From Cymbidium sinense (lineage: Eukaryota > Streptophyta > Magnoliopsida > Asparagales > Orchidaceae): a stretch of 64,000 nucleotides of DNA. The notes under the pieces are model-generated. The model was given only the letters and a program-made list of their open reading frames with translations, ran no database searches and was not told the origin of the DNA. The stretch covers positions 310,279,001 through 310,343,000 of the forward strand of contig CM038214.1 of assembly GCA_021442155.1 (NCBI GenBank), read 5' to 3'. A program made the translations under genes and the position numbers. This document shows, in pieces, positions 13,257 through 23,745 of this stretch; position 1 is the stretch's first letter; every line of letters starts with the position of its first letter.

Positions 13257-16200
13257 ATATAAATAAAAAATCTCTAAACCTTAACCTAAAGCCTACACAC
13301 CATGGCTTAACCTATAGCCTAAACTCTAAACTCTAAACTCTAAACCCTAAGCCTAAAAACCCTAAACCCTAAAGCATAAACACTAAACCTTGAACCCTAG
13401 AACTTAAACCATAACCCTAAACCTTAAATCCCAAAACCCTAAACCCTAAAACCCTAAATTGTAAACCCTAAACCCTAAATCCTACACCCTAAAAACCTAA
13501 AAACCTAAACCTAAATTAAAGAAATCCTGAAAATAAAATATATTAAAAAACCAAAACCTAAATAAAATAAAATAATAAAATAAATAATAATAACCTAAAC
13601 TAAAACCTAAACATAAAAATAAAAATAAAATAAACTAAAAATAAACTAAAATAAAATAAAATAAATAAAAACCTAAACTAAACTACATAATAAAGTAAAC
13701 CTAAGAATAAAAAACTTAAATAAAATAAAAACTAAATGTAAAATAAAAATAAAATAATCCAAAATTAGAATAAAATAAAAACTAAATAAAAACCTAAACT
13801 TAAAAAATAAACCTGAAAATAAAACCAAAAAATTAATAAAAACTAAAACTTAAACCCTAAACTAAAAAAAAAACTAAACCTAAAACAAAAATAAAATAAA
13901 CCTAAAACCCTAAGCTAACCCTAAACCCTATGCTCTAAATCCTAAAAATTGTAAACCTTAAAACCTAAACACTAAACCCTAAACTCTAAACCCTAAACCC
14001 TACCCCTAAACCATAAACCCTAAAATGCTAAACCCTAAAACTGTAAACCCTTAACCCTAAACCCTAAACCCTAAACCCTAATACCTTAAAATATAAAAAC
14101 CTAAACCTAAATTAAATAAAACCTAAAAATAAAATATATAAAAAACCTAAACCTAAATATAATAAAGTAATAAAATAAAATAAAAACCTATACTAAACCC
14201 TAAACCTATAACTGAAAATAAAATAAACTAATCAAAATAAATTAAAATAAAATTAATAAAATTGTAAACTAAACTAAAAAATAAAATAACCTAAGAATAA
14301 AAAACCTAAATAGAATAAAAATAAATATATACTTAAAATAAAATTAAATAAAAGCTAAATAAAAACATGAACTTAAAAAATAAACCTAAAAATAAATATA
14401 AAGTAAAACCTAAATCATAAACTAAAGAAAGGCCTAAACCTAAAAAAAAATTAACATAATAAAATAAACCTAAACCTAAACTAAATAAACTAAACCAAAA
14501 TAAATAAAACCTAAAACTAAACTTAAAATAAACTAAACCTAAACCTAAACCAAAACAAAATAAAATAAACTAAAATAAAATTAAACTTAATTTTAAAAAT
14601 AAAACTAAAGGTAAACTTAAAATAAAAACCTATAACCTAAACCTAAAAAAACACTATAAAAACTTAAACCTAAATAAAAATAAAAAATAAACCTAAATAA
14701 TAATAAAAAAATCAACAAAATAAAAATAAACTAAATAAAACATACTACTTTAATTTATAAAAAAACTCTAAACTCCAAATCCTAAACCTTAAACCGTAAA
14801 CCCTTAACTAATAACACTAAACCCTAAACCCTAAACCCTATAAAATAATAAACTCAAAAACCTAAATCTTAAACTCTAAACCCTAAACAATAAAACCTAA
14901 ACACTAAACCCTAAACCCTAAATCATAATGCTAAACCCTAAACCCTAAAAGAAGAAACCCTAAAACCCTCAACCCTAAACCCTATAACTTAAACCCTACA
15001 CCCTAAACCCTAAACCTTAAAATTAAAAAAATAAAAATAAATAAAAAATCCTAATCCAAAACCTTAAAATCACCCTAAACCCAAGACCTAAAACCATAAA
15101 TCTACAACCATAAATCCTAAAACCTTAAACTCGAAAACCAAAACCCTAATCCCTAAACCTAAACCCTAAATCATAAACCCTAAATGCTAAATCCTAAAAT
15201 CCCTAAACCCTTAAAAACCCTAAACTATAAAGCCCAAATACTAAACCATAAACCCTAACCCTAAAACCTTAAACCCTAAAACCCTAAACCCTAAACCTTC
15301 AACCGAGACCATAAACCCTAAACCCTAATAAGCTATGAACCTAAACCTAAAAAATAAAATAAAAATAAAACTCAATTGAAAAATAAACCTAAACCTAAAT
15401 GTAAACTTAAAAAGTAAAGTAAAATAAAAAACCTAAAATAAAAAAAATAAATAAAAAATAAATAAATTAAACTAAATAAAAAAAGTAAAAAATAAAATAA
15501 ACTAAACTAAATAAACCTAAACCTACCTATTTACTTAACTCATTTTAAAAAAGCCCCTACATCCTAAATCCTAAACCAAAAACCCTAAAGATTAAACCCT
15601 GAAACTAACCCTAAACCCTAAATCCTAAACCCTAAACCCTAAACCATAAATCTTAAACCCTAAAACTAAACCTCAATCCTAAACCCTAAAAAATAATAAA
15701 CCCTAAACCAAAAACCCTAAACTATAAAATGATAAACCTTAAAACCTTTAACCTAAACCCTAAAACCCTAAACCCTAAACCCTAAACCCTAAACCCTAGA
15801 CCCTAAACCTTAAACCCAAAAAAATTAAAAACCTAAACCTAAAAAATAAAATAAAATTTTAACTCAAATAAAAAATAAACCTAAACCTAAAACTAAAAAA
15901 TACACTAAAACAAAAAACCTAAACTAAATAAATAAACCTAAAATATAAAAACTAAACCAAATAAAAAGAAAAAATAGACCTAATTAAAAATAAAAATAAT
16001 ATAAATTAAAATAAGTAAAAAATAAACTAAGTAAACTAAATAAACTAAAATCTATCAGTTTACTTAATTTTAAGAAATATCCCTAAACCTTAAATCCTAA
16101 ACCCTAAACCCTAAACCTATAATAGTAAACCTACAACCCTAAGCCCTAAACCCTAAACCCTAAACCTACAACCCTAAACCCTATACCCTAAACCTTAAAC

Positions 16201-16410
16201 CCTATATCATAAACCCTAAACTCTAAAACATAAACCCTAAACCCAAAACCCTAAAAGCATAAACCCTAAACCCTAATCCCTAAACCTTAAACCTTAATCC
16301 CTAACCTTAAACCCTAAACCCTAAATCCCTAACCCTAAACCTAATTAAATAAATTAAAAAATTAATGTAAACCCTAAAACCTAATAAACTTAAACCAAAA
16401 CTAAACCCTA
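13257..16410. repeat. telomere-derived satellite, left arm block 5
   Basis: CCCTAAA-rich blocks at about 13265-13500, 13905-14090, 14760-15335, 15555-15825 and 16080-16400 alternate with A-rich blocks. Boundary boxes are at 14748-14757 (degenerate), 15529-15540 and 16058-16070. The last two are only 529 bp apart, so units here are shortened or rearranged. No gene is visible. The lead-in phrase before the next GRP copy (TTAAATAAATTAAAAAATTA, near 16340) is present again. Confidence 0.92.
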
Positions 16411-16848
16411 AGAATGGGTAAAACTTTGATGGTAGGAACATCACCATCAACCAGGCTCAAGGTAGATCTAGGAGGCAAACCTATTGCAATGGTGGTGGGG
16501 ATCCGAGGTGTTGGTGGTTATGTAGGGTTGGTCGAGCATTGGTGGCTATCGAGGAGAGAGCGATGGAGGTTACAGCTGTGGTGAGAGGGGATATGATGGT
16601 ATAATACCACTGACAGAATGGTTATGATGGGAACTGGAGAAATTGAAGAACGGTTGAACTGATCTGCGGCTTATGGATCTATGTCTTTGTAGTAGAGACA
16701 GTTCTAGTTATCTAGAGTTTTTTATTTACTTTATGCATGCTCCTTTTTTATTTATGTCGGCGGGTGTGTCCTAGAAAATGTAGTGTGTTACTTGGTTGAT
16801 AAAATAAAAAAAATGTTGAATCTGAATTTGTTCTCTATTAAAAAAAAA
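16411..16848 (+). pseudogene. GRP retrocopy d
   Basis: Starts AGAATGGG after CCCTAAA. The RRM end is readable in pieces, and its NQA codon is still CAG, unlike copies b and e. The Gly-rich tail is shorter than in e and frameshifted, with fragments such as 'ggtggttatgtaggg'. The 3' UTR is present, including 'ttatgcatgctcc' and 'ttggttgataaaat'. It ends 'ttgttctctatt' plus an A-run, then CCCTAAA-like sequence. This shows the parent was a polyadenylated transcript or a copy of one. Confidence 0.82.
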
Positions 16849-19050
16849 CCAAACACCCTGAACCCTAAACCTAAATCCTAACCCGTAAACTCTAAACCCT
16901 AAACCTTAAACCCTAAAAGTAAAAAAATAAAAAAATAAAAATAAAAACCCTAACCCAAGACCCTAAACCCTAAACTAACCTTATACCCTAAACCCTAAAA
17001 CCAAAACCTACAACCCTAAACCCTAAATGCTAAACCATAAACCCTAAAACCCTCAACCATAAACCTTAAAGCCTAAAGCCTAAAGCCTAAACCCTAAAAC
17101 CTACAACCCTAAACCCTAAACACTAAACCCCAAACCCTAAACCTAAATCCTAAACCCTAATCTGTTAACTGTAAATACCTAAAAACCAAAACTTAAATAA
17201 AATAAAACTTAAAAATAAAATAAATAAAAAACCTAAACCAAAATAAATAAAATAATGAAATAAAATGAAAACCTAAACTAAAAACTAAACCTAAACCTAA
17301 ACCTAAACCTAAAAACAAAAAAAATAAAAAAAATAAAAACTAAAATAAAGTAAGATTAATAAACCCTAAATTAAATAAAAAAATAAAATAAACTTAAAAA
17401 TAAAAAACCTAAATAAAATAAAAACTAACTGACAATTAAAAATAATACAAACCTAAAATAAGCCTAGAATAAAATAAAATAAAACTAAATAAAACCTAAA
17501 GAAAAATAAACCTAAAATTAAACATAAAATAAATAAAAATAAAATTTAAACCTTACACTAAAAGAAAATAAACTAAATTGAAATAAATAAAATAAAATAA
17601 ACCTAAACATTAAAATAAACTAAATTAAAATAAATAAAACCTAAACCTAATCCTAAAATATACTAAACCTAAACCTTAAACTATATATAATAAAATAAAC
17701 TAAAATTAAACCTAAACCTACCCTAAACCTAAAACCTAAAAAAAATAACCCTAAATAAACCTAAAACCTAAACCTAAAAAATTAAAATAAAACATAAACT
17801 TAAACATAAAATAAAAAATAACCTAAACCTAAAAAAATAAAATAAAAAATAAAACTAAATAAACATAAACCTAAACATAAACCTAAAATAAACAAAAATA
17901 AAAAAACTAAACTTAAATAAATAAACATAAAACAAATAAAATAAACTAAATAAAATAAAAAATAAACCTAAATAGAAATAAATAAAATAAAATAAATTGA
18001 AATAAATAAAAAATAAATTAGATAAACTAAAAAAGTCCTAAACTTACTGGTATACTTAATTTTAAAATAAATGTAAAATAGAACCTGAACTATAAACCTA
18101 AAACCTAAACCCTAAACCCTAAAAATAAAAATAAAAAAATAAATAAATGTAAACATAAAAAACCCTAACCCAAAACCCTAAAACTAACCCTAAACCTAAA
18201 TTCCAAAACCCTAAACTTACAACCTAAAACCCTAAACTTACAACCCTAAACCCTAAAATCCCAAACTTAAAATCGAAAACCCTAAACCCTAAACCCTAAA
18301 AACCCTAAACCTTAAAGCCTGAACACTAAACCCTAAACCCTAAACCCTAAAAAACCCTAAAACACTAAACCATAAAATCATAAATGTTAAACACTAGACC
18401 CTAAAACCCTAAACCATAAAATTGTAAACCTTAAACCCTAGACCCTAAACCCTAAACCCTAAAAATCTAAAGACCTAAACCTCAAAAAACATAAAAGGCA
18501 ACTAAAAAATAAACCTAAACCTAAAAATTAAAATAAAATAAAAATCCTAAAATAAAAAAACTAAACTAAATAAAAATTAAAAAATTAACTTAATTAAAAA
18601 TAAAAAATAAAATAAACTAAACTAAATAAACCAAAACCTATCGATTTACTTAATTTTAAAAATAAAAATGCCCCTAAACCTAAATCCTATACCCTAAACC
18701 ATAAAACTAACCCTAAAACCCCTTAACCCTAAGCCTACAACTTAAACCTACAACCCTAAACCCTAAACCCTAAAAAACTCTAACCCTTAACCAAAAACCC
18801 TAGACCCTAAACCCTAAACTCTAACTCTAAACACTTAAACCATAAACCTTAAAACCCTAAACTCTAAACCCTAAACCCTAAACAAATAAACCCTAAAACC
18901 CTAAACCCTAAATGCTAAACCTTAAACTCTAACCCTAAACCCTAAAGCCTAAACCCCAAACCCTAAACATAAAACCTAAAGTAATTGAATAAATTAAAAA
19001 ATAATTCTAAACCCTAAAACCTAATAAACCTAAACTTAAACCTAAACCCT
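16849..19050. repeat. telomere-derived satellite, left arm block 6
   Basis: CCCTAAA blocks at about 16855-17165, 18070-18480 and 18665-19048 alternate with A-rich blocks. Boundary boxes lie at 18049-18063 (GGTATACTTAATTTT) and 18643-18657. The lead-in phrase CTAAAGTAATTGAATAAATT occurs near 18976, just before the GRP copy at 19051. No gene is visible. Confidence 0.92.
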
Positions 19051-19540
19051 AAGAATGGGTAGAACCATGATGGTAAAAATATCACCGTCAACTAGGCTCA
19101 TTCTAGATTTGGCAGTGGAGGCTATGTCAGAGGCATCGCTTATCATAGTGGTGGTGGGGGATCTGGAGGTGCTGGTGGATATGGAGGTGGTGGTCGAAGC
19201 AGTGGTGGTTATGGAGGCTGGATGAGCAATGGAGGTTACACCCATGGTGGTTGCGGAGGGAGAGATTTGGGATATGATGATGGATCTCGCTACTCGAGAG
19301 GCCTGGGTGGTTCTTATGGGAACTAGAGAAACTGAAGAATGACTAATCCAATCTACTACTTATGGAATTGTGTCTTTATATTAGAGACAGTTCTTGTTAT
19401 CTATGGTTTTTCATTTGCTCTATGCATGCTCATTTTTTATCTATGTCATTGCTTATGTCATAGAAAACTTTGTGTGTTATTTGGATGATGAAATCGAAAA
19501 GAACAAATGTTGAATCTGAATTTGTTCTCTGTTTAAAAAA
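19051..19540 (+). pseudogene. GRP retrocopy e, most complete
   Basis: Starts AAGAATGGG. One frame reads the RRM end (HDGKNITVN), then a Gly-rich tail with GGGGSGGAGGYGGGG, SSGGYGG, SNGGYTHGG, RDLGYDDG and RYSRGLGG up to a stop after GSYGN. Two early in-frame stops occur: GGG-TAG near 19060 and AAC-TAG where copies d and f have CAG. The second is a C-to-T change typical of methylated DNA decay. The full 3' UTR and an A-run end the copy at 19540. It lies 228 bp before the LINE. The RRM body, start codon and promoter are missing, so it is a pseudogene. Confidence 0.85.
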
Positions 19541-19767
19541 AGCTAAAAACCCCAAACCCTAAACCTAAAACCTAAACCCCAAACCTAAACCCTAAAAACA
19601 TTAAACCCTAAACCCTAAACCCTAAACCCTAAACCCTAAAACCCTAAACCCTAAAAGCTAAACCCTAAACCCTATACCCTATACCCAAAAATAAAAACCT
19701 AAACCTTAAACTCTAAACCCTAAACCTTAAAAAGCTAAAAACCTAAACCTAAACTAAATAAAACCCC
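19541..19767. repeat. telomere-derived satellite between GRP copy e and the LINE
   Basis: Near-canonical CCCTAAA repeats, with AAACCTAAACTAAATAAAA at the right end. The last telomere-like unit is followed by a GC-rich stretch (GCTCTCGGCCGCGGTGC at about 19790), where the LINE begins. No gene is visible. Confidence 0.9.
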
Positions 19768-19844
19768 AACCCTACACCAGCTCCCCTGCTCTCGGCCGCG
19801 GTGCTCTCTGGAAATTCCGTGTTCCCTTTCCTTTTCCTTACGGC

Positions 19845-21367
19845 TTGGCCATGTTTCGACCATTCTCGATCATTCCTTCTAGATTTCTACTCTTGGTTGG
19901 CCTCTTATGTGAGTTTCCCTTGATCTCACAAAGGTGGAAGCCGCTGACCGAAGCTCTTGAACTTGAGGCTAATGCTTTCAATTTTCAAGGTAACATCGAT
20001 CTAACTCCAACCATTACTGTTCCTACTGTTAAGTCCTTCAAGGATGCTTTATCTGGTAAGAACCCTTGCTCTAATGCTTCGGTCAATTTAATCTCAACTT
20101 CTTTCTATGGAATGCCGGCTGCAATGTGCTCGGATCTTGATGTGGAAAAGCTGGCGAAGCCCATTGAATTTTCATTAGTTGGTAAATTTTCATTACATCT
20201 CCAGACTCTTGAAAGCATCAGATCCTTCTTTCATAGCCTAAATCTCTAGGGTGTATTTACTATCGGATTGATTGATCCTAGACATATCCTTATTCAACTA
20301 TCTAATGATTTAGACTACTCAAGAGTCTTTGCTCGTCACTCTTACTTTGTGTACAATTATCAAATGAGGCTTTTGAAATGGTCTCCTCTATTTGATGTCA
20401 AAGAGGAATCCCCAATTATTCCTTTATAACTAGCTTTTATGAACATGAGGATACATTACGTTACCCATGAAATCCTATTTATAGTTGGGGCTCTCTTTGG
20501 TAGGCCCCTTCAAATAGATCAAGCCATCGCTGTGAGATCATGGCCATCAGTTGCTCGTATTTTGGTTGAGATTGATATTACCAAAAAGTACCCTAAAGAA
20601 GTTTGGATCGGTTCAGAAAAATTTGGGTATAATCAAAAAGTAGAATTTGAAAATTCCCTATTTTTTGCACACATTGTAAGATCCATGGTCATGATCACTC
20701 TGAATGCTTTGTTTTATACCCTAATCTTAAAAATAAAAAATTCCCTGATCCTAATCCCTCTCTAACAAATGAAAAAAAAAAACAATCTACCCCCTCTCCT
20801 TTATTACCTACAGATTTGCCTATTGGAGAACAATCTGATCTTGATAAAAATAATGATATTGAGGTTTGTGAGGAAACTAATAATAACTTACCTAACATTG
20901 CTTCTACTTGTAATAACTTGGCATCTCAAGACAATCCGTTGACTCATATGAATCTTAATGGTGATTTGAATGGGAACCTCAAGTTGGATCAAAATCTCAA
21001 AATTAATTTTGGAATTATTCTAAAAATTTTTGATAATTTGGCGATGGATCAAAATTTGAATAGTACTCATAGAAATGAAAATGAATTTTGTACTATTAAT
21101 GGTGCCACAACCTCTCCTTCTATTACCCTACAGAGTGATACACATGTTAACCCTATTTCTCAACCTAACTCTGATACCGAAGAAGGGGAAATCAACATTA
21201 GGAATGCTTTGATAGATACTGGTCCTATTCTGAATATCACAAATCACTCTCTTTCAGATGGAGATACTTTGGACATAGATAGTCCTTTTCAAACTGTTAT
21301 TAAAAAAAATCCCTTAAAGCTAGAATGTTCACTAAAAGCTCCACTAGAACCACTCGATCTTCTCTAA
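19845..21367 (+). pseudogene. LINE ORF1 (nucleic-acid-binding Gag-like protein), broken
   Basis: In the family, ORF1 protein binds element RNA. The frame from 19845 is interrupted by stops at 20247 and about 20427. It covers a DUF4283-like region (about 20150-20620), with recognisable stretches FSLVGKFS, LLKWSPLFDV, LFGRPLQID and ARILVEID. The CCHC zinc knuckle CTHCKIHGHDHSEC is intact at 20666-20707 but in a different frame. The shift falls at a T6 run (20661-20666). From there the frame stays open to 21367, giving a long Asn/Ser/Asp-rich tail. The original start codon is uncertain; 19845 is the first long frame after the leader. Family assignment is firm, and the details were read by eye. 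Confidence 0.88.
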
Positions 21368-21451
21368 CTTCCCATAAATAATTGTTTCATGTTTGTCTTC
21401 TTCTTGTTTTTTATTTTTTTAGTTATCTCTTCTCTTTTCTTTCAACTTATT

Positions 21452-22164
21452 ATGATCAATTTTCTTATTTAGAATGTTTGGGGTATTGGGACTCTCACTG
21501 TCCGCAATCATATTAGAATCCTTTGTCGTACTCATAACATAGCCTTAGTTATTATTATTGAGCCATTCATTCACTCTTCTAAGATTATGCATGTTGCTAG
21601 AACACTAGTCTTTCAGGATTTCTTTTATAATATTAGTAATAAAATTTGATGTTTTTGGAATAATTTAATCAACATTTCTATCCTTGATGATCTCCAACAA
21701 TTGGTTAATGTTCAAATCTCATTGGGTGAATTTTCTGCTCTTGGTTCCTTTATCTATGCATATTGTAATAGAGCTGGTAGGAACATCCTTTGGGATCAAT
21801 TAAGAACTTTCGCCTCCTTGATCAATAAACCCTGGTTGGTTGGGGGTGATTTCAACACTATTATCGCTTCTTCAGAAAGAAGGGGAGGTTGCTCTTCTAA
21901 CATCCACTCCATGGAAGATTTTTCTAATATGATTCTCAACTGCAATCTGATTGATATTGCTTTTTTTGGCTCTGACTATACGTGGCATAACTCTAGACTA
22001 TGGCAGCGGCTTGATAGGACCCTCTTTAATTCCATTTGGATCAATCAATGGCCCCTCACTTCTGTTGAGCATTTGAGCATAACTTTGTCTGACCATGCTC
22101 CGCTATTGATCTCCATCAAAACTCCTTCCAATACTATATCCTCCCCCACTCCATCAAAACTCCT
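21452..22164 (+). pseudogene. LINE ORF2, endonuclease domain (broken)
   Basis: Apurinic/apyrimidinic-type endonuclease that nicks target DNA in L1-like elements. The likely start is the ATG at 21452. The first conserved stretch NVWGIG follows, with an in-frame stop at 21470 and another at 21647. Later motifs are clear: WLVGGDFNTI (the GDFN core), YTWHN, RLDRTLFN, and SDHAPLLI with the catalytic SDH. After about 22130 the frame runs into a 16-bp direct repeat (CTCCATCAAAACTCCT at 22111 and 22149) and then a frame change into the RT region. The endonuclease-RT linker is much shorter than usual, so an internal deletion there is likely. Confidence 0.88.
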
Positions 22165-23160
22165 ACAAAAACTGAGATTAGTAGTACTCTTAATAGCATG
22201 AACACTGACTCTGTTGTTGGCCCTGATTGCTACATAATTCATTTCTTTTAGCATTGTTGGCCTATTATTAAGTCTGACATTATTGATGTTGTTGTTGATT
22301 TCTTTGATGGCAACTCTTTACCTAGATACTTTTCTAGCACTTCCATTATTCTCATTCCAAAATATAATAATCTTGATACTCGGGGAGATTTTAGACCTAT
22401 CAGCCTTTGCACCTTCTTTCAAAAACTCATTGCTAAATTAATTAATAATAGAATAAGTCCGCTGCTCTCTAAAATTTTTTCTCCTAACCAAACTGGCTTT
22501 GTTAAAAGTAGAGCTATATACGACAATATCCTTCAAGCCCAAGAGCTGGTTCATGACCTTGATGTTCTTATTAGAGGTGGCAACATCCTCTTCAAACTGG
22601 ACATCTTTAAAGCTTTTGATAACCTCTCTTGGGATTTCCTCTTTCAAATATTCCATTTGTTTGGGTTTTTTGATAATTTCATCTGCCTCATCAAAAATTG
22701 TATTACCAATGTTTGGTTCTCTATTATTATGAATGGTGAGTCCCTTAGTTTTTTTACTTCGAGGCATGGCTTGAGACAAGGAGACCCCCTTTAACCCTCT
22801 CTTTTTATTATTATGATTGAATATCTTTCAAGGAGCCTGAATGTTCTTTTCTACAAAAATCCTTCCATGTTTTTTAAAACTAAAGGTGGTCTTCCTGTCT
22901 CTCATCTTAATTTTGCTGATGACTTTGTAATCTTTTGCAATGCCTTTATTCGACACATTAAAACTATTAAGAGCCTTCTAAATAAATTTGGCAATGAAAG
23001 TGGTTTCTTTCTTAATGAAGGCAAATGCTGTTTCATTCCTTCCTTTAAAATCCCTTCTAATAGGATCAATCAAATCTTTAGAATTACTAATTTTCAGCAA
23101 CATCAACTTCCCATTAATTAACTTAGCTGCTTTTAAAGGTCGAAAAGATCTCATCTTTTG
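22165..23160 (+). pseudogene. LINE ORF2, reverse transcriptase domain (broken)
   Basis: A non-LTR reverse transcriptase that copies element RNA at the nicked target. Motifs appear in order in one frame: IILIPK at 22345, DFRPISL, QTGFVKSRAIYDNIL, motif A KLDIFKAFD (Asp codon at 22600), motif B GLRQGDPL followed by a stop at 22792-22794, and the catalytic FADD at 22912-22923. Both active-site aspartates of FADD survive, but the stop in motif B and an earlier stop near 22250 inactivate it. The frame continues through the thumb to a stop near 23121. Confidence 0.92.
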
Positions 23161-23745
23161 ATGATCTAATCCAAAAAATCTCTAATAAAATTTCTTGGGA
23201 ATTCTATTTACTCTCTTTTGGTGGTAGGCTCACTTTGATTAAGAGCACTCTTAACTCCATCCTTTTAAATCTCCTCCAAACCATTGTGCCGACCATTTCT
23301 ATCATTAATAGAATTGAGCACCTCATTAACAAATTTTTCTGGGGCTCTAATACTCCTCTAAAATAATGCACTAGACCTCTTGGTTTAAAAGTTGTGGCAC
23401 CCTAGCTGAAGGTGGCCTTAGATGTAAGCTAATCAAAGAAGCTATCACTGCTTTTTCCTATAAGCTTTGGCAGAATTTTAGGAGTAATAATAGTCTTTTG
23501 GCTAATTTCATGACTGCTAAATATTGCCAGGGTAAGTACCCCCTCATTTGTCCCTATAAAGCAGGAGACTTTCTTATTTGGAAAAGACTTTGTTCCATCA
23601 AATGGGATAATCCTTAAATTTTGGGGATTAACTCTGCCCTTTTGGCAAGATAACTGACCGGATGTGGGTCCATTGATGACTTACTTTCCACCCATTCCAC
23701 TGCCGCTATTAAAGTGAAATTTTTCTGGCAGAATAATATGTGGAA
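23161..23745 (+). pseudogene. LINE ORF2 C-terminal region, truncated
   Basis: The post-RT region of plant L1-like ORF2 is recognisable in shifted frames by GGRLTLIKSTLNS, LLQTIVPTIS, RIEHLINKFFWGS and a FSYKLWQNFRSN-like stretch. Several stops and frameshifts are present. It stops at 'ttttctggcagaataatatgtgg' and passes within a few bases into TTTAGGTTTAGG repeats. The expected terminal zinc-binding segment and 3' UTR are missing. Confidence 0.8.

Larger units (their letters stand above)
19768..23745 (+). mobile_element. degenerate LINE (plant L1-like non-LTR retrotransposon), 3' end missing
   Basis: The order is GC-rich 5' leader, ORF1 (DUF4283-like domain and CCHC knuckle), then ORF2 with an apurinic-type endonuclease, reverse transcriptase and part of the C-terminal region. 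All parts are on the + strand, with stops and frameshifts, so it is dead. The left flank is CCCTAAA-type satellite and the right flank is TTTAGG-type. The 3' UTR, poly(A) and the usual C-terminal zinc-binding region of ORF2 are absent. This is the reverse of the usual 5' truncation left by target-primed reverse transcription, so the 3' end was probably removed by rearrangement. Confidence 0.93.
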
